Shown here piece after piece: positions 12,700 through 22,978 of a DNA stretch of 51,824 bases. The stretch covers positions 1 to 51,824 of the forward strand of contig JAAVTG010000430.1 of the NCBI GenBank assembly GCA_011947345.1, read 5' to 3'. The notes beneath the pieces are model-generated. The model searched no databases. It saw nothing but the letters and a program-made list of their open reading frames with translations, and had not been told where the DNA came from. This DNA is from Phytophthora quininea (Eukaryota > Oomycota > Peronosporomycetes > Peronosporales > Peronosporaceae). The stretch's first letter is position 1. The number at the start of each line of letters is the position of its first letter. The translations under genes and the position numbers were made by a program.

Positions 12700-13083
12700 A
12701 GGCGGCTTAGTTTCGACAATACGAAATGTTATTAACCAACTTTAACGTTACTCTTTGTTCCATGTTAACCGCCGACGCCGACATCGTGTCCTTCCCTGGC
12801 TCTACGTCAATGGTGGTGGAGGTACTCAACAGTGAGACAAGCACTCTGACGGCTTACCAAAAGAAGTCCTATTTTGTATGCAGCACGTTCCCGCTCAGGC
12901 AGAACAACAACAAAAAGTTTCAATCCGAGTGCCGAGCGGATCTTGAAACACCGTAACGTGGAAGCTGCTTCTGCTTTCTACATGTTGTTAGTGGTGATTC
13001 CGCCAACCTCAAACATTGTCGATCGCTTGTTCAGATTCGCTTTATCAAAAATTGAGCATTTGCAGCGTCCTGTCGCCATGTAA
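12700..13083 (+). pseudogene. hAT transposase C-terminal fragment
   Basis: The plus frame ending at 13083 contains VIPPTSNIVDRLFRFALSKI, which matches the hAT dimerisation region seen intact at about 21180-21290 in this window ([20 protein letters not shown]). The preceding 300 bp carry short coding-like pieces in two frames, interrupted by stops. Only the tail of the transposase is left. Confidence 0.55.
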
Positions 13084-15081
13084 CAATGCAACACCCAAGG
13101 TAGCGGGTGTCTTGTAACATAGTGTCACAAAAATCAGATTGCGACATGATGGCTACAAGTTGTGTAGCACACATCAATTTCCGTCTGAAGTTTCCAAAAT
13201 CACCTGAACGCTTTCCGCTGGGATGTGTCTGATCGGAAATGAGATCTGTGGTTCTGAACGGACAGTCGCTTGAGATGTTTTTAGATATTTTGAGATCTTT
13301 AACTAAGGTGGCGCGTTGGTTGAGAATTTTGTCCACGCAATACACGAAGAAGTTAGGCAGTGACCATTGGAGCCAATCGAATCAAATTGTGGAGGTCTCT
13401 TACGACAGTGCGGCTATCGACCGACAATTTCAAGACCTAAGAATTTATGACGCTGTACAGGTAATACCCCAAAGTGGAAACGAGTCGAGAGGGCGTCGCA
13501 ACCGGTCGGAAACGTCACGATAGGAGTTTCATGTTTGTCTCTAAAGCTTTATTCAATACAGTCTACATTTTCTCAGGAAAACAACAAGTGCGTGTTGTCT
13601 GCTTGGGCGCAAGAACCGTAAGGCCTTCAGATTTGGAGTGTCGGCGTAGATTCTGGCGGTACTGCATGTGAATGTTGTGTGTGCGTTGTAATGTGTATGG
13701 GTGTATCAACTACATATAATTGAATCCTGTGATCCGCTCGTGGACTGTGTGTGAGTGGTTTGAGTATTTCCGGTCGGACATGTATTGTTCGGTCGGGGGT
13801 CTCTAAGCTAGCACGCAAGAGGGCGGAAAACATAAATCGGGGGTATTGTGCTTATCAAATGACACCTCTGGACACCTGCGGCGTGGCATCGACTGGGAGG
13901 AGGCGTTTGCACATATCGACAAACGTGTTGGGGACAAGGACAACGGGATCGAAATTATGTAGCTTTGATCGGGTCATTTTATGTTCGTGTGCATGCGTTT
14001 GGATGTTCAACAAGGCGTGTGTATGCAAAGCGATTGTGATGAAACTTTCCGGGTGGAATGTACCCAGTAAGGTGTCCGGTGGGAGCATTTTGCGTGGGTG
14101 AAATTTGTATAGCTATATTTCTGGATATTTTACACGCGGTGGATCCTGATTAGGATACACGCCATTTGACGCCGTCGTCAGGGTTGACTGTCAGTGTTGA
14201 CTCTCGGCGGTGGCCGAGCACAACGAAGCCGAAACAAACTTTAGTTAAAGTGGAAACGCTCCGGTTGGAGGATTTTCCACAACTGACTATGTCACAGTCT
14301 CATGGCGTCCTATCAACACCTAGACGCAACATCGTATTGCGTGGGAGGTTAGTTGATCAGTGGCGCAATTGTATATCAGAATGGTGGACAGCGCTGTCAG
14401 ATTAGTGCACGGGCAACACGAATGCTTATCTATAGCATTAGCTATAACTGTCTGCAGTTGGCCGTGCCTATAGTTACTTCTCGATCTCGATCGATATACA
14501 GCACAGGTTCCCCAGGTGGTATTGAGTGACTAATACATAGCGTTTGGCCTCTAGTAGCGAACAGTGAGTTAGCCGTCGCCCTAAATTGCAGGAATGCACC
14601 TGCGAACGCAGCCATCGCTGGGTTCTGCTTCCGTTGCAGTCGCGCTATTCTCCTCCGCAGCTCGGGATGTGGCAGCGCGGCTGTGAGGTCGAGGGTTTTC
14701 GAGTAGTATGCTGGTTTTGTCCACAACTCGTCGGTTATGATTAGCCCGAGCTTTCCTTACTACACGAGTGTTCACAAGTTGTAGCGGCTGGGCTCATAAC
14801 TGTCCAGTTTTCTAGCACTGCGTTTTTGTGCTAGCGAATCTGTTTGTTGACCTCCATGTCTGTCTGCAAAGCCCTCACAGAAGATTACGAGGACTATCTG
14901 CCGAATATAATATTTTACCTCCAATATACTATATGGATCTAATGATTATGCGGACAGTTTCGTGATTATGCAAACACCCTAGAGTGTTGGTCTCCAAGTC
15001 TTAGCCAATCATCACATGTCCCACCTTTTGACCAATGGAACACCGGCACAAAAACCGCTGGCGTATGTCGGACCGTTGTCT
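13084..15081. other. No recognised gene
   Basis: Short ORFs only. The piece 13239-13523 plus might belong to the preceding hAT relic but carries no diagnostic motif. The last 150 bp lie directly upstream of the complete ABCC gene and should hold its promoter. Confidence 0.4.
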
Positions 15082-15088
15082 TCACTTC
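15082..15088 (+). promoter_or_regulatory. Putative oomycete Inr for the ABCC gene
   Basis: TCACTTC (followed by C) fits the oomycete initiator consensus YCAYTYY. It sits 40 bp upstream of the ATG at 15128, a normal short 5' UTR for this group. It also argues against the earlier in-frame ATG at 15035, which would precede the transcription start. Confidence 0.4.
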
Positions 15089-15127
15089 CGAATCCGCACC
15101 CAAGCGCTTCAAGCTCCGTCCGCAGCG

Positions 15128-18100
15128 ATGGCGCCCAAGACGCGCCAGCTCGAGGAGCGCAAGCCGCTGCTGCAGGGCGTGACGGTCGTGCAGAATGTCG
15201 ATGCCAATGCCAGCAAGACGTGGACGCCCGTGGACGCCCCCGGCCTGGGCGACCGCTACCCGTCGCAGCAGTCTGGCTGCATGGACGCCGTCTTCTTCTC
15301 GTGGGTCACGCCGCTCATGAGGCTGGGCAACGAGCGGCCGTTGGAGAGCGAGGATCTGTTCCAATTGGACCCGTACAACCGCGCAGCCAATGTCTCGCAG
15401 CGGTTTACCGAGGCCTGGGCGCGCCAGAAGCAGAGCAACAAGCCCAGTCTGGTGTGGGCGCTGGGCCAGGCCTTCGGCTTCAAGTTCGTGGTGGCAGGCT
15501 TCCTCAAGCTCATCCACGACTCGCTGCAGTTCGTGGGACCCGTGATCATCAAGGACATCATCGCGTACCTGAGCGACCCGACGGCACCGCTGTCCGAGGG
15601 ACTCACGTACGCGGGCGTGATCTTCGTGGCCGGCGTGGTGCAGTCGTTCGCACTGCGCCAGTACTTCTTCTACTGCTACGAGACGGGTCTGCAGTTCCGC
15701 AGCGCCATCGTCACGGCCGTGTTCGAGAAGTCGATGGTGCTGTCGGCTGCGGCACGGCAGCAACGCACGTCGGGTGAGATCACCAACCTCATGTCGATCG
15801 ACGCGCAGCGACTGCAGGACATGACACCATACCTGCACGCAGTTTGGTACGCGGCCTTCCAGATCATCGTGTCCTGTGTGCTGCTGTGGCAGCAGATCGG
15901 AATCGCCACGTTTGCTGGCGTTGCGGTGATCCTGCTCGTGATCCCCTTGATGACTGTCATTTCCAACATTATGCGCAAACTCCAGAAGCGTCTCATGGAG
16001 GTGAAGGATGAGCGTATCAAGATCTGTGTTGAAGTGTTATCTGGAATCAAGGTGGTGAAGCTGAAGGCGTGGGAGAACTCCTTCGCTCAGCGTGTGATGA
16101 AGTTCCGCGACGAAGAGCTGAAGCGCCTGCGGACCTACATCTTTGCGCGCAGTGGCTCCAACACCATTTTCAGCTTCGTGCCTTCGCTGGTGACTGTGGT
16201 TTCTTTCAGTGCGTACGTGCTACTTGGCCACACGTTGGATGTTGGCACGGCGTTGACCAGTCTTGCGCTGTTCAACATCCTGCGTTTCCCGTTGTTCATG
16301 CTCCCGCAAGTTCTTAACAACGTCGTGGAGGCCAGCGTGAGTTTCGATCGTCTTAGCAGCTACTTCCTCGCGGAAGAGCGTACCAAGGTTGGTGAAGGTA
16401 GCCTGACCGAAGTCGGTATTTGCGTCGAGGCTGCTGATTTCAAGTGGGACGCTGCACCTCCAGAGACGACGGATGAAAAGAAGGATGGTGACGCTGTTGC
16501 TCCGCCGACTCCTGTGGCTGAGGGTCCTGCTCTTCGTAACATCAACTTCTCCGCTAAGAAGGGCGAACTGCATGCGATTGTCGGTCACGTAGGTAGCGGC
16601 AAGTCGACGCTTCTGGCTGGTATCCTTGGCGACGCTCGCTGCAGTGCCGGTGAGGTGGCGATCCGAGGCTCGGTGGCGTACGTCTCGCAGCAGCCATTCA
16701 TCCAGAACGCGACTGTGCGCGACAACATCACATTTGGTTTGCCGTTCGACGCGGAGAAGTATGAAGAGGCTCTGCGTGTCAGTTCGCTAAAGAAGGATCT
16801 GCGCATTCTGACTGCTGGCGACCGCACCGAGATTGGAGAGAAAGGCATTAATCTGAGTGGCGGCCAGCGCACGCGTGTTGCAATCGCTCGTGCTGTGTAC
16901 CAGGACGCGGATATTTACCTGTTGGACGACATTCTGTCGGCTGTCGACAGCCATGTTGGCGCCGACATCTTCAACGAGTGCATCAAGAAGACGCTGAAGG
17001 ACAAGTTGGTGGTTTTGGTGACGCATTCGCTGAGTTTCATCAACCAGTGCGACAGCATTGAGGTGATTGCCGACGGGCGAGTCGTGGAGCGCGGTTCGTA
17101 CTCGCAGTTGATGGCAAAGAAGAGTTTGTTGGCCCAAATGGTGTCGAACTATGTGGAGAGCGAGAAGGAAGAAGAGGAAAGCACTGAGTCAGTAGAGCCG
17201 GAAGAGTCTGCTGACTCCAGCGACGACGAGTCAATGCTCATTACAATGCGTCGGAAATCGAGTGAAGCTCGTATGCGTCGCCGTTCGCGCGTGTCCTCCA
17301 CGAGGAGTGACGACAGCCAAATCGTTGAGGAAGAGGGGCAACTGATGGTCGAAGAGGACCGTTCTGTTGGCGATGTGTCCTGGGCCGTGTATGGCGCGTG
17401 GATGAAAGCTTTTGGAGGCTTTTGTGCTGCATTTATGGTCATCTTGGGCTTCTTTGCGGCTCAAGGACTGACCCTCCTGTCGACGGTGTGGATTTCGTAT
17501 TGGTCCGAGCAAGCCGCGAGATACCCGGACTCGCAGATGTACTACGTCTACGTGTACATGCTCATCAACGCCGTGTACGCGGTGCTGCTGTTCATTCGAG
17601 TCATTCTGTTGTACGTGGGGTCCCTCCACGCGAGTCGATTGCTTTTCAGCAAGCTATTGAGTCGCATTCTGCGTGCACCTACTTCGTTCTTTGACACGAC
17701 TCCACTGGGTCGTATCGTGAACCGAATGTCGAAGGACATCTACACGCTGGACGAGTCGATCCCAGGCACTGTCATGGGTCTTCTTAACACTGTGGTTGCT
17801 GTCGTGATCACGTTGATCACCATTTCGTATGTTACACCGATCTTCATGGTCATCTTGCTACCGGTTCTCGTTGGTTACTACTGCTCCCAGCGATACTTCA
17901 TCAAGACTTCCCGTGAGCTGCAGCGTCTCGACTCAATCAGTCGTTCGCCTATCTTCGCTTTGCTGTCGGAAACGCTGGATGGTCTTTCGACGATTCGCGC
18001 CTTTGGAGTTGAGAACAACTTCATCAACCACAACAACTACTTGTTGGACAAGAACCAGCGCGCGTACTTTTTGAACTTCACCATCAACTGCTGGCTGGCG

Positions 18101-19117
18101 CTGCGTCTGGAGTTTGTTGGCACGTGTATCGCTGCTGCCGCTGCCCTCTCTGCAGTCGTCGCGCACGGTTCTAATGCTGCGGAGGGGACTGCGTTTGCTG
18201 GGCTAGTTGGTGTTTCGCTGTCGTTCGCTTTCACGGTGACACAGTCGCTCAACTGGACGGTGCGCATGCTCAGTCAATTGCAGACCCAAATGGTCTCGGT
18301 CGAGCGTATTCAGACGTACACGGAGATGCCGACGGAGGCTGCTCTTGAGAGCACCGCTGCTAACAAGCCGAGCTTGGACTGGCCTACAACCGGCGCGATT
18401 TGCTTCAACCGCGTGGACCTGCGCTACCGTCCTGGGCTTCCGCGCGTGCTTCGTGGCCTGACGTTCACCGTCAACGCCAAGGAGAAGATCGGCATTGTCG
18501 GCCGCACAGGTGCTGGTAAGAGCAGTCTGATCGTAGCGCTCATGCGGCTGACCGAGCTGGACGCGGGCACCATCTCGATCGACGGCGTGGACATCAGCAA
18601 GATTGGTCTGCATGACCTGCGCGCCAACATCGCCATCATCCCGCAGGATCCCGTGCTGTTCTCGGGCACCGTGCGCTCCAACTTGGACCCGTTCGAGCAG
18701 TTCTCGGACGAGCAGATCTGGGCGTCTGTGAAGCGTGCGTCGCTGCACAAGGCTGTGACTTCGCTGGACGACGTAGTGGACGAGAAGGGAACCAACTTTA
18801 GTGTGGGCGAGCGTCAACTGCTGTCCATTGCTCGTGCGCTTCTGAAGCGGTCGCGTGTGATTCTGATGGACGAGGCCACAGCGTCCATCGACCCGGAGAC
18901 CGACCGCCAGATCCAGCAGAGTATCCGCGAGGAGTTCCGCGACTGCACGACGTTGACGATCGCTCACCGTATCAACACGATCCTGGACTCGGACCGCATC
19001 CTGGTGATGGAGAAGGGCTCGGTGGCGGAGTTCGACTCGCCCGCGGAGCTGCAGCGGAGACCCGACGGCATTTTCAAGTCGCTCGTGGATGCGTGGCGTC
19101 AGAGCGGCGAGGAGTAA
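15128..19117 (+). CDS. ABCC (MRP-type) multidrug-resistance transporter, complete
   Basis: The single open frame gives 1329 residues from the ATG at 15128 (MAPKTRQLEER). An in-frame ATG at 15035 is less likely because of the Inr at 15082. This is a short ABCC protein without the extra N-terminal TMD0. The order is: conserved entry segment FFSWVTPLMRLGN; first membrane domain; NBD1 with Walker A GHVGSGKST (about residue 485), signature LSGGQR (about 576) and Walker B IYLLDD (about 597); an acidic/serine-rich linker (about 680-750) with likely phosphosites; second membrane domain; NBD2 with Walker A GRTGAGKSS (about 1124), signature SVGERQ (about 1224) and Walker B ILMDEA (about 1242). D instead of E after the NBD1 Walker B is normal for ABCC and marks the degenerate ATP site. 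It probably exports conjugated or xenobiotic compounds at the plasma or vacuolar membrane. It has no introns. Its 5' portion is nearly identical to the inverted copy at 1-1455. Confidence 0.95.
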   Translation: MAPKTRQLEERKPLLQGVTVVQNVDANASKTWTPVDAPGLGDRYPSQQSGCMDAVFFSWVTPLMRLGNERPLESEDLFQLDPYNRAANVSQRFTEAWARQKQSNKPSLVWALGQAFGFKFVVAGFLKLIHDSLQFVGPVIIKDIIAYLSDPTAPLSEGLTYAGVIFVAGVVQSFALRQYFFYCYETGLQFRSAIVTAVFEKSMVLSAAARQQRTSGEITNLMSIDAQRLQDMTPYLHAVWYAAFQIIVSCVLLWQQIGIATFAGVAVILLVIPLMTVISNIMRKLQKRLMEVKDERIKICVEVLSGIKVVKLKAWENSFAQRVMKFRDEELKRLRTYIFARSGSNTIFSFVPSLVTVVSFSAYVLLGHTLDVGTALTSLALFNILRFPLFMLPQVLNNVVEASVSFDRLSSYFLAEERTKVGEGSLTEVGICVEAADFKWDAAPPETTDEKKDGDAVAPPTPVAEGPALRNINFSAKKGELHAIVGHVGSGKSTLLAGILGDARCSAGEVAIRGSVAYVSQQPFIQNATVRDNITFGLPFDAEKYEEALRVSSLKKDLRILTAGDRTEIGEKGINLSGGQRTRVAIARAVYQDADIYLLDDILSAVDSHVGADIFNECIKKTLKDKLVVLVTHSLSFINQCDSIEVIADGRVVERGSYSQLMAKKSLLAQMVSNYVESEKEEEESTESVEPEESADSSDDESMLITMRRKSSEARMRRRSRVSSTRSDDSQIVEEEGQLMVEEDRSVGDVSWAVYGAWMKAFGGFCAAFMVILGFFAAQGLTLLSTVWISYWSEQAARYPDSQMYYVYVYMLINAVYAVLLFIRVILLYVGSLHASRLLFSKLLSRILRAPTSFFDTTPLGRIVNRMSKDIYTLDESIPGTVMGLLNTVVAVVITLITISYVTPIFMVILLPVLVGYYCSQRYFIKTSRELQRLDSISRSPIFALLSETLDGLSTIRAFGVENNFINHNNYLLDKNQRAYFLNFTINCWLALRLEFVGTCIAAAAALSAVVAHGSNAAEGTAFAGLVGVSLSFAFTVTQSLNWTVRMLSQLQTQMVSVERIQTYTEMPTEAALESTAANKPSLDWPTTGAICFNRVDLRYRPGLPRVLRGLTFTVNAKEKIGIVGRTGAGKSSLIVALMRLTELDAGTISIDGVDISKIGLHDLRANIAIIPQDPVLFSGTVRSNLDPFEQFSDEQIWASVKRASLHKAVTSLDDVVDEKGTNFSVGERQLLSIARALLKRSRVILMDEATASIDPETDRQIQQSIREEFRDCTTLTIAHRINTILDSDRILVMEKGSVAEFDSPAELQRRPDGIFKSLVDAWRQSGEE

Positions 19118-19179
19118 GTGTGTACCTGTGGAAGGGATTCCAACAAATGCAACGAGATAGATAGATGGCCATAGCGCTC

Positions 19180-19214
19180 CATATCGTAGTTGGACACCCA
19201 CATCTGATAAATGA
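19180..19214 (+). repeat. Short repeat shared with 29796-29831
   Basis: This 35 bp stretch, 63 bp after the ABCC stop codon, resembles 29796-29831 at about 80 percent by eye. Differences are mostly C/T or G/A, and both copies end in GATAAA(A)TGA. Similarity extends weakly upstream (GATTCCAACA here, GATCCCAACA there). Both copies can encode a HIVVG-PH peptide, which suggests remnants of one coding fragment. The family is not recognised. Confidence 0.35.
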
Positions 19215-19442
19215 ATCGACTTACTTGTAGTAAGTTGTGGTTAAGGCTAATGAATTAGTTGTCGGGCTGTACGAATGCTACTTGTCACCGCCATCGTCAT
19301 GCAAATGAAGACCACTGGCAGCTAATCGAGAATTTCCAAGGTTCGAAACACGACTTCTGCCACGAGATTGAGATTTTCTTGCGTAGCGCTGTTGCCATAG
19401 CCGGCGATCAATTGCGTCAGCTCCGGGTCCAGCGAGCTGGTC

Positions 19443-19640
19443 CTAAACACTGAGGATAGATTGAACCAGAATTTCGGCATCAACTTGTTTTAAAGTGGCG
19501 CTCGCTTCCCTCGTCTCCATGAGATCGACCCAGAGAAGCTTTTCTCCCGCGAGGATGAAATTTGGCACGCGATGGTCTCCATCAGGCCCCGGAAAAAATA
19601 ATATCCGCGCAGTAATGACTCGATGGTTACCGGTCAATTA
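19443..19640 (-). pseudogene. Crinkler kinase-type C-terminal fragment
   Basis: The minus frame reads GDHRVPNFILAGEKLLWVDL followed by METREASATLKQVDAEIL and ends at 19443. It resembles the last part of the protein-kinase-like C-terminal domain in oomycete CRN effectors, where an HGD-x(3)-PN loop is followed by a hydrophobic-W-(I/V)-D segment (degenerate HRD and DFG equivalents). It has the same orientation as the CRN fragment at 21466-22509, and the hAT element lies between them. The two are therefore probably the ends of one split gene, with the N-lobe of the kinase missing. It cannot be functional alone. Confidence 0.5.
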
Positions 19641-19815
19641 TTTATTACGGGTTTTCATTTATTCCAGGACAATTAACCATTGCTCCAATAATAGATAATA
19701 CAATATGTTACATGTCCGATTCACTGGTGGTGAGGCTTAAACTACTTGCAGCCAACCATTTCTTGGAGCTCTGCTGCTCACTGCTCCTGGATGTAGGCAC
19801 TTTCAAATACCCAAG

Positions 19816-21345
19816 ATGGTAAACACCAAGGAAATCTGCGCTCTCTTCTACGACGACCTTGGCTCCGGCAGCTACGTGTGCAGGGAGTGTGGTAGTGCAA
19901 GGAAGCAGCAGATTGGCAACGGCTACTCCAACCTTATGTCGCACATCACCACCAAGCACCCCCAGTATGAGGAGATGTACTCGGCGGCTACTAGCAGTGG
20001 GACCCTCCAGAGCTTCGGCTTCGTGTCCCAAGAGACAAACCACTGCTTCCAGTGGTTGCGGTGGATTGTCGAGCGTAATCTGTCCGTCTCCAAGGTCGAC
20101 AACGACGTCACGCGCTCGATGAGCAAGTGTGCGCCCATCTCCTCGAAGGCTTTGAAGGCGTGCATGCAGACGGTGGCCAAGAACGTGGGAGCCGCCATCG
20201 ACCGGGAGATGGACGTCGCGTTCGGCCTGATGTTTGATGGCTGGTCTCACGGATCCATGCACTACATTGGGCTCTACGGTGTCGACGAGGTCACAGGGGC
20301 TCGGCGTGAGCGCCTGCTCTCGCTGTGTCCTTTGGGAGAAGGAGGTCAGACCGCCAAAGCGCACGTCGAGATGATCCGGTCGGTGCTCGACCTCTACAAC
20401 AAAACGGCCACCACGGTGGCGTTCATTGTCGGGGACAACTGCAACACCAACCAGAAGATTGCCACACTCCTTCGCGTTCCTCTGGTTGGGTGTGCCAGCC
20501 ATAGGTTCAATTTGGCCGTCACCCACTTCCTCGCCGACTACGAGCCCGAGCTCGCCGCTCTCAACAGCCTCATGATCCAGCTACGTCACTGCAACAACGC
20601 CGCCGCACTCGCCAAGTTCACGGACCTGAAACCTGTCAAACGTAATGTCACCCGCGGGCCGTCGATCTATGCGATGGTTGCACGTTACGTTCGTATTCGA
20701 TATGCTATTCGGCAGGTTGAGGGTGTGGAGGAATTGATTCCAAGTGGCGCGACCCACAAAAGCTGGTTGCGCTCCTCGTGGAGCTCGAGAAACTAGACAC
20801 CGTCTGCACGGCGCTACAGCACGAGCGCACCACGGTCGCTGATGTGCGTCTACTTTTCGACAGTGTGGTGGCGGACTATCCGGCCATGGCTGAGTACCTT
20901 CGCCCCAACGCCAAGATCGTCCACCTCCCTCTATTCGAGTCTGCGCTGGTCATGATCGGCAACGGCGACACCCTGACGGCAGCAGAAGCGCGCGCTGGCA
21001 AGTGCTTCGAGGCGACCAGCGACTGCGAGGACGAAGGAGAAGGTGGTACCGGCGACCAAGCCGCCACCAAGAAGAAGAAGAAGAAGCCGCGCTGCGACTA
21101 CGTGGCCGCCATCCTGCGCGACGGCAAGAAGCAACGTGTGTCAGCGCGCGCCAGGGCCCGCTACAGCCCCTGGCGAAGATGGTGCCGCCAACTTCGAATA
21201 CGGTCGAGCGGCTGTTCTCGTCGTGCAAGTTGATCATGGCCCCGCACCGCAGCTGTATGCTACCGGCGAACTTCGAGATGATCGCTTTTTGCGCGTTAAC
21301 CGGGAGATGTGGAATGCGTCGTCGTTCATTGAGCAAGGCAAGTAG
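19816..21345 (+). CDS. hAT transposase with BED zinc finger, three single-base frame breaks
   Basis: The frame starts at the ATG at 19816. Residues 1-50 form a BED-type zinc finger ([12 protein letters not shown] ... HITTKHP; C-x2-C...H-x4-H) for DNA binding. A DDE core follows, with [17 protein letters not shown] around residue 140, [12 protein letters not shown] around 205 and [12 protein letters not shown] around 230. The C-terminal hAT dimerisation region is [20 protein letters not shown] ... MLPANFEM. The frame breaks at 20731-20735 (GAATT), 21154-21156 (GGG) and about 21284-21288 (TTTTT). In each case one lost base in a short run explains the shift. Adding three bases to the 1530 bp span gives 1533, exactly 511 codons ending at 21345. 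The element may therefore be intact, the breaks being base-calling errors. Terminal repeats were not found by eye. It sits antisense between two CRN fragments. Confidence 0.85.
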
Positions 21346-21465
21346 ATGGTGCTAGCACACACCACAGCGACTACAATACAATGACATTGTTCCAGTCATT
21401 GATTATTGTTGTCGTTTGCTATTGCAGTTATTATTACTGCTGATCATTTACCCCAGTTCCGTAGC

Positions 21466-22509
21466 TTACTGTATTTTCCGAGGCCTGGAACAGGCATCGT
21501 TTAAGCGCGCTACCCACGGAGATGTGTTGTCCTTAACGAACTTCTGGAATAACGCCTTCGAGTCTTTGTTAATCCACATCGCTTTTCGAACTTTGACCAC
21601 GACAGTCTGGTGTCTTCTCACGAGCCAAAACGAGCGACGGTCGAAGAGAATTGCACTCGCTGGGTCGTCCCGGCTAAGAATCTGCAGATATCGCACCACT
21701 TGGCCAAACCCAGCATCCGTTATAGTGAGCTTGCCTTCTAACAAAATGAGGCAGTCGAACAATTCTTCCTCCGCTACTCCATAGCGAAATTCACTCAGTC
21801 GTTGCACTCCATAACGCGGTGTTGGCTTTGCACGATACATCCCGGGGTGGGTCGCAAAGCCATTCGGTCTCAGCTCCGTAGCCATTGGCGCAGCACATGT
21901 AGACCGAGACAGCCACTCATACTACTCGTTGTTAACGAATACTAGACCACAGCTGTGCAATGCGTCGCTGAGCAATGGAGTAATAAAAGTAGAGAAAGCA
22001 GTCGTATTCTTAATGTCATCGGCTTCAGCTTGAGTTTCCTCCGACCAAAATGCCTCTCCGTTCTATTGTCCAGCTGAATCCACGATCATCTCGTCCTTTT
22101 CCAGTCTTTGTATCTCATGGCGACCCAAGGTTCCATCAGAGTAGCGTCTTGACTTGTGGTGCGGCAAAGAGGCCCCCATTTCCTCAGTTTCCATGTCCGC
22201 CCGCTTTTGGCGAACGCGAAGTTCTCGAATCGTGTTTAACAAGCTCTTGAGGTTCTCCGTCAGCAACCGTTGATCCTGCTCCGCCGGAGTCTCCGGAATC
22301 AGCACCAGCACGTGAATGGGGATCTTTCCAGCTTCAACATCCTCCTTTGAGACTGGATCCACGTCATCCTTTGACAATCCAACGTCGCAGAGTAGCTGTA
22401 GCGCACGTTCCAGTCGCGTCATGCCACTGGTGTCGCTCACACCCCTCAACGCATCGTTGGGGAGTGGATTATAAAGTGGGAATTCATGAATTATCAACTG
22501 GTAACTCAA
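21466..22509 (-). pseudogene. Crinkler effector, N-terminal/DWL part plus start of the C-terminal domain, broken
   Basis: The minus frame from 22509 contains a DWL-like stretch (GVSDTSGMTRLERA) and the CRN hallmark IPIHVLVLIPE at about 22290. It continues through a TAG at about 22063 and a second stop at about 21930 without losing resemblance (TTAFSTFITPLLSDALHSCG, then RPNGFATHPGM, RYGVQRLSEFRYGV, ASAILFDRRSFWLV, SPWVARLNDAC). These segments are typical of the region preceding the kinase-like domain in oomycete CRNs. The frame ends at 21466, where similarity stops shortly before the hAT element. The LFLAK-bearing leader is not seen upstream of 22509. With two nonsense codons and a missing start and end, it is a pseudogene unless the stops are errors. 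Confidence 0.65.
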
Positions 22510-22978
22510 ACAAAACTAGTTAAATTGGCCTTTGTTTGCGACTCGATTGATAACTTTTTCCCAGCCGAGTCACCACGAGTTCCCAGCTGAGCATTAAAAG
22601 CGGCCTCCCCGCGGGTATTGCGCTGGTCACTTTTGTGTATTGATCCTGTTTCATTAAAACAAATTCCGTGGATGAAAACATAAGGTTGTTGTAATGCTTG
22701 ATCAACGTGCATTAGCGATTAGGCTGGCTGATCAAAAAGCCAACACGTCAGTAAAAATAACAGCGAACACCAGTCGAGACCTCGTATTTGTCTCGCACCT
22801 TGGTATTGTCTGGGTGGCGATGCGCTGATGAGGTTAAACATCAGCTTTTCGGCAACTTGGGCGTTCTTGAAACGGGAGGAACGCTAGCTACGTCGTTGTC
22901 CTGGATCCTGCAATGCACAAGCAGTAAGTAGTTAATCAAAAGTAATGCACGAGCGAATTGAAAAACATCAACCTGTCG

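Noticed and set aside
13650..14160. Possible LTR (TG-rich, no coding)
   Set aside because: No second copy, primer-binding site or polypurine tract was found.
15035..15127. Upstream in-frame ATG extending the ABCC protein by 31 residues
   Set aside because: It lies before the Inr-like site at 15082, and the extension has no counterpart in the inverted copy, whose similarity begins at the internal ATG.
18203..19201. 332-codon minus-strand ORF under the ABCC 3' half
   Set aside because: Antisense shadow of the NBD2 region; Arg/His/Gln-rich composition and no family motif.
19708..20526. 272-codon minus-strand ORF over the hAT transposase
   Set aside because: The opposite strand encodes clear BED and DDE motifs; this ORF has none.
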